Shown: positions 1 through 8,241 of the stretch, piece by piece
Layout of the letters: each line of letters opens with the position of its first letter
Numbering within the stretch: position 1 is the stretch's first letter
NCBI GenBank assembly: GCA_900769145.1
Contig: CAAGFN010000002.1
Coordinates: 1 to 22,595, forward strand
DNA: 22,595 bases
Origin: Rikenellaceae bacterium
GTDB lineage: Bacteria; Bacteroidota; Bacteroidia; Bacteroidales; UBA932
Direction of reading: 5' to 3'
Position numbers and translations under genes: made by a program
The notes under the pieces: generated by a model
What the model was told of the DNA's origin: nothing
Database searches by the model: none
Seen by the model: only the letters and a program-made list of their open reading frames with translations

Positions 1-939
1 GACATGGTGGGTCCTGCCCCTGAACTTCCTGATGTTCTCGGTACTGCCGAGCCGAAGACCAACAACCTCGACATGACCACCAAGGGCTGGGATCTCCAGA
101 TCAGCTGGCGTGACGTTGTCAATGACTTCAACTACGGAGTTTCCCTCGTGCTGAGTGACAGCAAGACCATCATTGACAAGTATCCTAACCCTGCAAAGGA
201 GCTCAGCAAGTACTATGACGGAGCCGTTTACGGTGACATCTGGGGCTTCGAGACTGTAGGCATTGCAAGTTCACAGGCAGAGATGGACGCCCACCTTGCG
301 AAGGCTGACCAGAGCTATTGCGGCTCAAACTGGACTGCCGGCGACATCATGTATGCCGACATCAACGGCGACGGAGTAGTGGATGAGGGCGAATACACAG
401 CAGACAACCACGGTGACCTCAAGATCATCGGCAACAGCACACCTCGCTACAACTTCGGTCTCAACTTCGATTTCGCATACAAGGGATTTGACCTCAAACT
501 CTTCTTCCAGGGCACCCTCAAGCGTGACTATATGGCAGGCAGCGCAACATTCTGGGGCGCTACCGGTACCGGCAAATGGCAGGCTCTCGGATTCACCGCA
601 CATTCAGACTACTGGACTCCGGAGAACACCGATGCCTACTATCCTCGTCCTGACTGGGGAGGTTGGAGAAACACCTGGACCCAGACACGTTATCTGCAGA
701 ATGCGGCTTACTGCCGTCTCAAGAACGTGACCCTCGGTTACACCCTTCCGTCACGTCTTACCCAGAAGATTTACGTTCAGAATCTCAGGCTCTTCGTTTC
801 TGCAGAGAACCTGCTGACCATCACCAAGTTCACCGATATCTCAGACCCTGAGCTCATCGGAGCCGGCTACGGCGGAAACCTTGGAAAGACCTATCCTCTT
901 TCCAAAACAGTGTCATTCGGTGTAAGTGTAACCTTCTAA
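1..939 (+). CDS. SusC/RagA family TonB-dependent transporter, C-terminal part
   Basis: Open from the first base of the window in frame 1, so the gene starts upstream; 312 C-terminal residues are seen. It forms the last part of an outer-membrane beta-barrel that, with a SusD lid, imports oligosaccharides using TonB energy. The sequence shows alternating aromatic/polar barrel strands, the acidic DxNxDGxxDxxE loop that is common in late SusC barrels (about 358-393), the 'PRYNFGLNFDF' strand and a terminal strand ending in Phe (VSFGVSVTF) typical of outer-membrane insertion. The stop is followed 12 bases later by the SusD partner, so the two are one operon. Substrate cannot be read from this fragment. 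It converges on the sialidase operon and probably belongs to a neighbouring PUL. Confidence 0.93.
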   Translation, partial: DMVGPAPELPDVLGTAEPKTNNLDMTTKGWDLQISWRDVVNDFNYGVSLVLSDSKTIIDKYPNPAKELSKYYDGAVYGDIWGFETVGIASSQAEMDAHLAKADQSYCGSNWTAGDIMYADINGDGVVDEGEYTADNHGDLKIIGNSTPRYNFGLNFDFAYKGFDLKLFFQGTLKRDYMAGSATFWGATGTGKWQALGFTAHSDYWTPENTDAYYPRPDWGGWRNTWTQTRYLQNAAYCRLKNVTLGYTLPSRLTQKIYVQNLRLFVSAENLLTITKFTDISDPELIGAGYGGNLGKTYPLSKTVSFGVSVTF

Positions 940-951
940 ATTGAGGAAAGT

Positions 952-2979
952 ATGAAAATTAAATATTTGAATATCGGCCTGCTCATAGCGGCTGTTTCCG
1001 GTCTGACTGGCTGCAATGGCTTCCTGGACCGCGAACCGGAGAGCTCGGTCACCCCGAGTGCCTACTTCACTTCGGAGGCTGACCTCGCCGCCTACTCGAT
1101 AAACCTGTATGGATTCTTCACCAGCATTGCACCGGGAAGCTACGGTATCAGCACATTCGGCTACGACAATGCCACTGACAACCAGGCTGCTACCGGTTAT
1201 TCCTCCCGCTGGGTTCCCGGTGAATGGAAAGTACCTTCATCCACGAGCGACGGGGACCGTACTGCAGCATGGAATTTCTTCCAGATACGCGACTGCAACT
1301 ATTTCCTGGATCAGGTGCTGCCAAAATATGAGGCAGGAAAGATTTCCGGAAACGAAAACAATATCAAGCACTACATCGGGGAAATGTACCTGATGAGGGC
1401 ATACGCATACTTCAACAAGCTACAGACAATCGGCGACTGTCCTATCATCACCACTGCGCTGAAGGATGACGAGTCCACATTGGTCGAGGCTTCAAAACGC
1501 CAGCCACAGCATAAGGTAGCGCGTTTCATTCTCGAGGACCTTGACAAGGCCATTGAACTTCTCCAGGAGTCTGCTCCGGGCGGAAAGAACCGCATCAGCA
1601 AGGATGTGGCATACCTTCTCCGTTCAAGAGTGGCTCTCTATGAGGGAACCTGGCTGAAATACCACAAGGGGACCGCATTCGTTCCTGGTGGCGACGGCTG
1701 GCCCGGCGACAACAGCCTTCTCTCAGGATTCAACATTGACGATGAGATTTCCTATTTCCTCGACGAGGCGATGGCATCTGCAAAGGTCGTCGGTGACAAG
1801 CTCGTCAACAACCTCGTGGAGAACACTGACGCCGATGAGGGAATGGATGCATCGTTCAACAGTCTGAACCCTTACTACACAATGTTCTGCGATGAGAACA
1901 TGGAGAACTACAGCGAGGTGCTCATGTGGCGCAAGTATGACGAGAGCCTCAGCATCACCCACAATATCCAGATGCAGCTCCAGAACAATGGCGGCGGTTC
2001 AGGATGGACAAGGGGCCTTGTCAACTCATTCCTCATGAAGAACGGTCTTCCTATTTATGACACCGCCTCCGGTTATGATCCTGAATGGGAGAAGGAGGGC
2101 ATCAGCGCGACTCTCCAGGACAGGGATTCCCGTATCTGCATCTTCACCAAGAAGGACGGAGATATCGAGAACTACACCTCTGCCGGCACCATCAACTATG
2201 TTGACCTCGAGTGGGTTGTCAAGGGAAACAATGAGACCCGCATGGTCACAGGCTATGCCATCAAGAAGGGCAAGCATTACAACGACTATATGCAGACTCT
2301 CCACCACAAGGGTACCACCGGCAGCATTGTATTCCGTGGAACCGAGGCGTTGCTGAACTACATGGAGGCCTGCTACGTGAAGAGCGGCAACATTGACGCT
2401 ACAGCAGACAAGTACTGGAAGGCATTGCGCAAGCGTGCGAAGGTAGATGAGAACTACAACAAGACAATTGCAGCAACCGTGATGTCAAAAGAGGCTGAAG
2501 GTGACTTCGGAGCATATTCGCACGGCCAGCTCGTGGATGCTACTCTTTACAATATCCGTCGTGAGCGCCGCAACGAGTTCATCGGCGAGGGAATGCGCTG
2601 GGCTGACCTCAAGAGATGGAGAGCATGCGACCAGGTCAACGGCTACCAGATTGAGGGTATGCGCTACTGGGGTTCCGCCTATGAGGGAACCTGGCAGGAT
2701 GATTCAGGCAATGACCTCGTTGTCGTAGATGTTGAAGGCGGTTCAGGCAATATGTCCTCACAGAGCGTGAGCGGAGTATATATCCGTCCTTACCAGATAA
2801 GCAGCGTCAACAACTCCGCATACAACGGATACAGATTCACACCTGCACATTATCTTTCACCTCTGCCGCAGAACGCATTCCGCCAGACAGCTTCAGGTGA
2901 CAAGACTGATCTGAACACATCTGTAATCTACCAGAACCCGGGCTGGCCTAAGGTCGGCGGACAGGGTCCTACAATGTAG
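952..2979 (+). CDS. SusD/RagB family glycan-binding lipoprotein
   Basis: A surface lipoprotein that caps the SusC channel and binds the glycan to be imported. The 675 residues start with a lipoprotein signal (Lys2, Lys4, hydrophobic core, LTGC with Cys21), followed by acidic residues (FLDREPE) as is common in exported Bacteroidota lipoproteins. Typical SusD signatures are visible: the TPR-region stretch 'MRAYAYFNKLQTIGDCPII' and the late 'RRNEFIGEGMRWADLKRW'. It is longer than the usual 500-550 residues of the family. It begins 12 bases after the SusC stop and is the last gene of that operon, before the hairpin at 3003. The glycan it binds is unknown; proximity to the sialidase operon is suggestive only. 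Confidence 0.93.
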   Translation: MKIKYLNIGLLIAAVSGLTGCNGFLDREPESSVTPSAYFTSEADLAAYSINLYGFFTSIAPGSYGISTFGYDNATDNQAATGYSSRWVPGEWKVPSSTSDGDRTAAWNFFQIRDCNYFLDQVLPKYEAGKISGNENNIKHYIGEMYLMRAYAYFNKLQTIGDCPIITTALKDDESTLVEASKRQPQHKVARFILEDLDKAIELLQESAPGGKNRISKDVAYLLRSRVALYEGTWLKYHKGTAFVPGGDGWPGDNSLLSGFNIDDEISYFLDEAMASAKVVGDKLVNNLVENTDADEGMDASFNSLNPYYTMFCDENMENYSEVLMWRKYDESLSITHNIQMQLQNNGGGSGWTRGLVNSFLMKNGLPIYDTASGYDPEWEKEGISATLQDRDSRICIFTKKDGDIENYTSAGTINYVDLEWVVKGNNETRMVTGYAIKKGKHYNDYMQTLHHKGTTGSIVFRGTEALLNYMEACYVKSGNIDATADKYWKALRKRAKVDENYNKTIAATVMSKEAEGDFGAYSHGQLVDATLYNIRRERRNEFIGEGMRWADLKRWRACDQVNGYQIEGMRYWGSAYEGTWQDDSGNDLVVVDVEGGSGNMSSQSVSGVYIRPYQISSVNNSAYNGYRFTPAHYLSPLPQNAFRQTASGDKTDLNTSVIYQNPGWPKVGGQGPTM

Positions 2980-3002
2980 AATGCAGTAACATTGAACAAA
3001 CT

Positions 3003-3036
3003 AGCAGGGTGGCTTCCGGCTACCCTGCTTTTGTTT
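3003..3036 (+). terminator. Rho-independent terminator after the SusCD pair, possibly bidirectional
   Basis: An 11-bp stem (AGCAGGGTGGC with GCTACCCTGCT, one G-T pair) closes a 5-base loop and is followed by TTTGTTT. It lies 24 bases after the SusD stop. Read on the minus strand the same hairpin is followed by a weaker T-rich run (TAGTTTGTT), so it may also stop the convergent sialidase operon, whose last stop codon is about 175 bp away. No better hairpin was seen in 3037-3211. Confidence 0.8.
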
Positions 3037-3211
3037 ATGTGTAAAACGAGAAAACGTGAACTACCTTATGTATTCTGAGGTATCGGCAAACACCTGCAAC
3101 TACGATAAGGCAATCCACGCCGGTATGCGGAGCGGGTCCCCTATCGCCCGAAGTTGCTCATAGAATCGGTAAAATTTATCTTGTTCGCGGTGGCGGCAGG
3201 CGGCAAAACAA

Positions 3212-4312
3212 TCAAATAGGAATGGCCCTGAACGATATTTTCTTGTAGGTATTTCCCTCCTCGCCATTCTCATACAGGACACCGATGATACCTGGTGCAA
3301 TCAAGACAATGTCGGAATATGCAGAAGGCCCTTGGCATACCACAGCCGCAGATTCCCATGTCATTCCACCGTCCAACGACTGGGCCAATGACAAATTCCT
3401 CCTGAAGCGAGATGCAGGATTGGAAAAAAACAGCCTGTCTGTGGCCCTTCCGCGCCTGTCCGGAAGCGAGAGAATGCTTCCCTGGCAGCGCGGGTCAATG
3501 AGAGAAACAGCCCTGCCCTGCCCGATGAATGAAAAACCGCCGTCACGGCTGACAGCATAAAGACGGACAGAATCAGTCCTGGAGGAACGTCGCATATTAA
3601 GCATCAACGAACCGTCAGCCAGTTCTGCTACAGTACTCTCGTTGCCAGCAACTTCAGTAACGGCCCCAAGATGCCAGGTCAGCCCCCTGTCATCGGAATA
3701 AATCAGCTGGGAACGGCTGACGGGATTGCCGCTCTCATCAAGTTCGGAATGATTGGACGGCACAATGATTCTTCCCCGGGCAGGCCGCCTCGTCTTCACA
3801 ATGGCATGGCATGGGCCTGTGGCATACCAGCCCCAACTCTCATCCTTGACATCCGGAGTAATCTCGAAAGGCTCGGACCAGGTCCGCCCGGAGTCATTGG
3901 AAATCAGGACGAACACCCTTCTGGTATCCTCGGAGGCATTCCTCTCAATGTCTTTTTCCCTGTCACAGCCCTTGTTCCAGGTGACAGGCAGGACGATTTT
4001 CCTGCCAACGACCACCGGAGCGGGATTCCCGCAGGTATTCTCCCCGTCATCCCACACCACCTGCATTCCTCCCCAGCTTTGTCCCCTGTCGCAAGAACGC
4101 TTCATTACCAGATCAATGTCACCAGTATCGCCTTTCCCATTCCGTCGAGCCTCGGCGAACGCCAGAAGAGAGCCATCGGCTGCCTTTACTATTGCAGGGA
4201 TGCGAAAACCCGCATAGCCGCCCTCTCCCTCCTCAAACACAGTCACTTCCTGCGCAAAAGAGGGAAAGGCCAGCGTTACAGCCAATATTATAATGATGAA
4301 GAAGTACCGCAT
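3212..4312 (-). CDS. nanH: Exo-alpha-sialidase (GH33), secreted/periplasmic type
   Basis: Releases terminal sialic acid from glycoconjugates. The 366 residues begin with a type I signal peptide (hydrophobic run, probable cut after PSFA at residue 20) with no lipobox Cys. The GH33 six-blade propeller marks are clear: FRIP with the first triad Arg (R37), GDID (64-67, acid/base region), five Asp boxes (about 73-80, 138-145, 206-213, 255-261, 312-319), the AEL..NMR segment (E230, R241), a late Arg pair (304-305) and the AYSD tyrosine (Y332). It is the last gene of the minus-strand operon, 24 bases after the BACON gene. It is shorter than the other sialidase at 9913-11193 and not lipid-anchored, so the two may act in different places, one perhaps on imported fragments in the periplasm (inference). 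Linkage preference cannot be read. Confidence 0.93.
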   Translation of the reverse strand: MRYFFIIIILAVTLAFPSFAQEVTVFEEGEGGYAGFRIPAIVKAADGSLLAFAEARRNGKGDTGDIDLVMKRSCDRGQSWGGMQVVWDDGENTCGNPAPVVVGRKIVLPVTWNKGCDREKDIERNASEDTRRVFVLISNDSGRTWSEPFEITPDVKDESWGWYATGPCHAIVKTRRPARGRIIVPSNHSELDESGNPVSRSQLIYSDDRGLTWHLGAVTEVAGNESTVAELADGSLMLNMRRSSRTDSVRLYAVSRDGGFSFIGQGRAVSLIDPRCQGSILSLPDRRGRATDRLFFSNPASRFRRNLSLAQSLDGGMTWESAAVVCQGPSAYSDIVLIAPGIIGVLYENGEEGNTYKKISFRAIPI

Positions 4313-4336
4313 ATCACATTTGTGTCCACAAAGGCT

Positions 4337-6682
4337 CTATCTGCTTGTCAATGTAAACGATGCATAAGCCCAGTCATCGGTGTAGTGCGTATCCCTGTCA
4401 GCAACACCTGTACCAATCCTGCTGTTCTCCGTCAACAATATCATTGCAATATTGGAAGTACCGTCATCTTTGAAGATGCCTGAAGCGGTATTGTTCGAGC
4501 GGATTCTGGCACGAAGAACTAGGGTCGCATTGTCAAGTGCCTCATTCACAGCGATATCGCAGGCCATATCCACTGGTGTATTGGCCGCCGTGATGTCAAG
4601 ATTCCGGACAAAGGTCCAGGTAGCCCCGCCATCGAGGGAGTATTCCTCCACGAACTCGCAAGGAGCCGTGCCGGTATTGGTATTGGCCACGCCGACTCCC
4701 TTGAAACTGATGCTGCTGCCGGCTGCTGCGGTCAGTCCGGAAACGGAGAATGAGAAATAGTCATCCTTGCACATTCCCTTGATTCTAAGCCTATTCTTCA
4801 CCTGGCCGCCGGTTCCGGTGCTATAAGCGGCTGCTGAATGCGAGGTATGGGCAGTGAAGACTCCACCTGCAACTGCGTCACTATTGAATGTGTGCGTTCC
4901 GCTGATCCAATCAACAGCTATGGCATCCAAAACAGGGTCCGGATTGGTATAATCCACCTTGGATGCGGTATAATTCGTATAAAGTCCTGTGAATGACCAC
5001 TTTGCTAATACCGTCGTATTAAGTTTGACACCTTCCTGCTCGACCTTCAGAGTAGCGAGCGTCTGTCCGTCAGCAGTCTTTATGGTGACATTGGCGGATC
5101 TGGCCTCTGTCGATTCGTTGGCAGCAACGGAGAAATATGTATTGTTATAAGGCAGGGCCGTTCCCGGCACAGTCGCAGTTCTCCTGTCATCGGAAATCTC
5201 CACGAGGGTCGCATCAGTATTGCACTTTATCTGGTCTATAGTCAGCCAATCTGCATCAGTCTCCACGGTCCAGCTCCGGTTGACCCGGATTTCTGCATTG
5301 AGTCTGCCTCCGGAAGCAGTCATTGCCCCCTCATTCTCAATTGAGGCAGACCATGACAAATCCGGCACTACAATTTCGTCTGCGGCGGCAATGCCAGACT
5401 CCTGTGACCTCGTTATCTTGATGTCATCGATGAAAACTCTGCCCTTGACTGCGTCAGAGCTTCCGAACTTTACCGCAGTAGCCGATGTCGCCTCTGAGAT
5501 TACCAGTTGTTTCCTAGTCCATACCCAGATGTGGTTATCATCCACGGATATAGGCACTTGCGCACTCTTTCCATCCTCGCTTACAATCAGTCCCTCCGTG
5601 CCGCCCGAGGCAATGATTCCATCACCCTCGACGCTAACTTGAATGAACTGGTATGTATCCGGAACCCTGCCGGAAGAGCAGTACAATCCTGTCAGGAACT
5701 CCACATTCAATGTCGCCAGCTTGCCTTCGTCAATGTCGGATAATGCAGGAGTGGCAATATAACCAAGCTGGGCAGACTTTCCAAGCTTTATGAAGCCCTC
5801 CGCCTTGGCATAGCAGCAATCACTGTAGGTATATCCCTTGGCATCGGCTGCATCCTTGGCGGCAGGAACATTTTGGATAGGATATTCATTATTGGAAACG
5901 CCGTCAATCTTGATGGATACCCAGCCGTACTTAGGATAACTGTCGGCCCAGGTATCGGCCACCCACTTGAAGTCATCGCTGAAGAAAACGTATCCCGGGC
6001 CGTGTGTGTCATAGTCACCAGGGCCTGGCACATATTCCGACTGGATAATCTCATATTCATCGGCCTTGTCGCCGTAACTGATTGTGAATTTGTCAGTCCT
6101 GGACTGCTTGGCCATATTGGCCTGCACGGTCAATTTCACAGTCACCTCCTCGTCCGGAAGTCCGCTGCCCGGAGAGACGCTACAGAAGGTCAGACCGGAG
6201 GCATCAATCTCCCAGACCACATTGCCTTGTACCTTGAAGGTAATCTCATCTTCAGCGCAGCCCACTTCTGTCTGTTTTTCCAGTCCTGTAACAGTCAGGA
6301 CAGGAACGAACGGCTCAGGCTCCTTTCCGGCCTGTATGACAGTAAAACTCTCTTCCTTGTCCCCGGACTTCACGGTGAACGAGGAACGTCTGGAGTCCTC
6401 TCCCTCATTGGCAGGGAAAGAGGCTGTCACCGTACCCTCCCCGGCCTGCCCGGACATCTTGTCGAACTCCAGCCAGGTCTCGCTCACGTCTGCGATTTCC
6501 CAGGCATAGTTGGACTTCACGGTGAATGCGACCGTTCCCTGCGCACAGGAAACATTGTGCGCGGTACTTATCCCGGATATCTCGAGGACGGTCTCCTCAG
6601 GCTTCCCGGTTTCTTCCTGCTTCTCACAGGCCGATGCCGCCAAAACAAGAGCGGCAAGCATCAATGTCAATTTCGATTTCAT
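4337..6682 (-). CDS. Triple-BACON-domain lipoprotein, probable surface glycan-binding protein
   Basis: A 781-residue lipoprotein (signal peptide ending ASAC, Cys19, then acidic EKQEE). Domains by eye: BACON-like Ig folds at about 31-118, 128-216 and 437-556, each with the family's late Trp and 'V.Q.' ending strand; a central beta-rich module at about 225-426 with a 'VFIDDIKI' strand like those in jelly-roll modules; and a C-terminal module at about 558-781. That last module shares ordered anchors with the end of the lipoprotein at 8241-9893 (WxFTGL, KNRLRI, DYF, SxDGxxWT, YTDDWA). BACON domains are known as spacers or mucin/glycan-associated modules in Bacteroidota PULs. No catalytic motif is seen. 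Position between a phosphoesterase and a sialidase, with 11- and 24-base gaps, suggests a surface glycan-binding protein of this operon (inference). Confidence 0.85.
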   Translation of the reverse strand: MKSKLTLMLAALVLAASACEKQEETGKPEETVLEISGISTAHNVSCAQGTVAFTVKSNYAWEIADVSETWLEFDKMSGQAGEGTVTASFPANEGEDSRRSSFTVKSGDKEESFTVIQAGKEPEPFVPVLTVTGLEKQTEVGCAEDEITFKVQGNVVWEIDASGLTFCSVSPGSGLPDEEVTVKLTVQANMAKQSRTDKFTISYGDKADEYEIIQSEYVPGPGDYDTHGPGYVFFSDDFKWVADTWADSYPKYGWVSIKIDGVSNNEYPIQNVPAAKDAADAKGYTYSDCCYAKAEGFIKLGKSAQLGYIATPALSDIDEGKLATLNVEFLTGLYCSSGRVPDTYQFIQVSVEGDGIIASGGTEGLIVSEDGKSAQVPISVDDNHIWVWTRKQLVISEATSATAVKFGSSDAVKGRVFIDDIKITRSQESGIAAADEIVVPDLSWSASIENEGAMTASGGRLNAEIRVNRSWTVETDADWLTIDQIKCNTDATLVEISDDRRTATVPGTALPYNNTYFSVAANESTEARSANVTIKTADGQTLATLKVEQEGVKLNTTVLAKWSFTGLYTNYTASKVDYTNPDPVLDAIAVDWISGTHTFNSDAVAGGVFTAHTSHSAAAYSTGTGGQVKNRLRIKGMCKDDYFSFSVSGLTAAAGSSISFKGVGVANTNTGTAPCEFVEEYSLDGGATWTFVRNLDITAANTPVDMACDIAVNEALDNATLVLRARIRSNNTASGIFKDDGTSNIAMILLTENSRIGTGVADRDTHYTDDWAYASFTLTSR

Positions 6683-6693
6683 ATCTTCAAATA

Positions 6694-8241
6694 TTATTTC
6701 ACTTCATCAAACCCGGTCTTCCGGAACTTGCGGCCGAAACGGTCAGTAAGGACCACCTCGACGAAAGAATCAGGGACAGGCCGCCGGCACCGGAAAAGGT
6801 GTACGGTCAATGTTTCCCTGAACGAGCCAGGACGGTGAAGCAATGTCCTGGTGCGCTTCCTGGCCGAGAGATATCCCGGATCATAGCCATATATCTGTTC
6901 AATCCCGACCGGCACGCCATCGCACAGTACCTCGACTTTCCACTCCGGGTCCCAGTCAAAGACATTGACCAGAACTTCGTTGGTGCCGGGCCTTCCTCCA
7001 TATTCCTCAGGAATTGCCCCGAGGTCATACATGGCACATTGGCATTCCTCCACTGGCCGGTAATCTGACTTGTACACCCAGGAAAGGGAATCCCCCTCGA
7101 AAGTGAACACCTTGTATCCTGCAGGTGTACCGTCATCGCAAAGCATGGGGCCTCCCAGGTCATTGATTTTCCAGGAGACTGCCGATACCGACGGGAACAC
7201 GTGCTGTAGCATTCCGGAAGACACCTCGAAGACCTGGCTTCTATGATGATGCCCGCCCCAGAACTGGACTTCACGGTATCCGGAAAGAAGGTCCAGAAGA
7301 CTGTCAGGTGAATGCTTCCCCGAAGCCGAGTACCTGAACTTCACATTTCCGCCGTCCAGCCCGCTAACCGTGAAATAAGGCACGTGCATGGAGACCACGA
7401 TTCCCATATCCTTCGGGACCAATGCCAGATCTTTTGCAATCCAAGCCATCTGGAGCGAGTCAATCGCATACGCGAAACCATAGTTGCCAACATAGGTGTC
7501 AGCCGGATTTCCATCCTTCTTGGGCCCTGTGGTAATAATTGTATCCAGCATCAGGAAATGCCATCGTCCCGCATTGAACGAATAGTAATCAGGACCAATC
7601 TCCCGTTTGTAATGGTCCTCGGCACGTGTCTCCCATTCCCGGAAGTCACCTTCACACTCCCTGTCATTGTCGTGATTGCCCATTATGTGGAACATCGGGC
7701 AAGGGAGGTTGCTCATTTCATCAAGATATTCGGGGAATGAGAAATTGTTGACATACCATTTGCTGTCGGTGGTCATATCCCCGAGACAGACTCCGTACAC
7801 AGGGCCGTCAAGACTGTTGACAGTGTTGATAATATCCGGCAGGAAGGTACTGCGGAACTCTGGTATATCCTTGTCCACGGCATCCCCGGTGAGATGAATG
7901 TCGGTACAGGCAACAATATGGAAGCGGCTCTGGTCAACCCTGTCCAGCACGAAATCGGCCTTCTCCACTCTGCCGGAACCAACTCTCCGGAAAAAATCCG
8001 GGATAATTCCGGTCTTCCCTGCCTCATATCCGGACGGGATGCTCAGGAATACATAACCGTTCTCCTTGCCTGATTCCAGTCGGTAACCCCCTCTACGGTT
8101 GGTAACGGCTACATTGATGCCGTCACTGACCACAGCCCCGGGCACTCCACGGCCATCGCAGGTCACTCGACCTGTGACCTGCGGACGGCAGCAGCCTGCA
8201 AGGAGCACCAGCTGCAATAAGATTGCTGACAATGTCTTCAT
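6694..8241 (-). CDS. Calcineurin-like metallophosphoesterase lipoprotein
   Basis: A 515-residue lipoprotein (LAGC, Cys17, followed by Cys-Arg-Pro rather than acidic residues, so it may stay periplasmic). An N-terminal Ig-like/carboxypeptidase-regulatory-type domain (about 22-100) precedes a calcineurin-type catalytic domain with all metal-binding motifs: DIH (D114, H116), GD (D155), GNHD (188-191), a later His (H286) and GGHHHRS (329-335). A beta-rich C-terminal domain follows. This matches the three-part MetallophosN / Metallophos / MetallophosC layout known in Bacteroidota. It hydrolyses a phosphomono- or diester; the substrate cannot be told. Its ATG overlaps the upstream stop by one base (TAATG), so translation is probably coupled. 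Its presence in a sialic acid operon is unexpected. Confidence 0.88.
   Translation of the reverse strand: MKTLSAILLQLVLLAGCCRPQVTGRVTCDGRGVPGAVVSDGINVAVTNRRGGYRLESGKENGYVFLSIPSGYEAGKTGIIPDFFRRVGSGRVEKADFVLDRVDQSRFHIVACTDIHLTGDAVDKDIPEFRSTFLPDIINTVNSLDGPVYGVCLGDMTTDSKWYVNNFSFPEYLDEMSNLPCPMFHIMGNHDNDRECEGDFREWETRAEDHYKREIGPDYYSFNAGRWHFLMLDTIITTGPKKDGNPADTYVGNYGFAYAIDSLQMAWIAKDLALVPKDMGIVVSMHVPYFTVSGLDGGNVKFRYSASGKHSPDSLLDLLSGYREVQFWGGHHHRSQVFEVSSGMLQHVFPSVSAVSWKINDLGGPMLCDDGTPAGYKVFTFEGDSLSWVYKSDYRPVEECQCAMYDLGAIPEEYGGRPGTNEVLVNVFDWDPEWKVEVLCDGVPVGIEQIYGYDPGYLSARKRTRTLLHRPGSFRETLTVHLFRCRRPVPDSFVEVVLTDRFGRKFRKTGFDEVK

Noticed and set aside
3100..3300. 66-codon minus-strand frame running past the sialidase stop, with a protein-like stretch (FYEQLRAIGDP).
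   Set aside because: It overlaps the sialidase in another frame, is short, has no recognisable family and no start signal; a gene remnant is possible but unsupported.
3671..4483. 270-codon plus-strand frame opposite the last sialidase, and similar long frames at 5873-6838 and 15637-16617.
   Set aside because: They lie antisense to genes with complete family motifs, lack signals or domains of their own, and have Pro/Arg/Ser-rich shadow composition.
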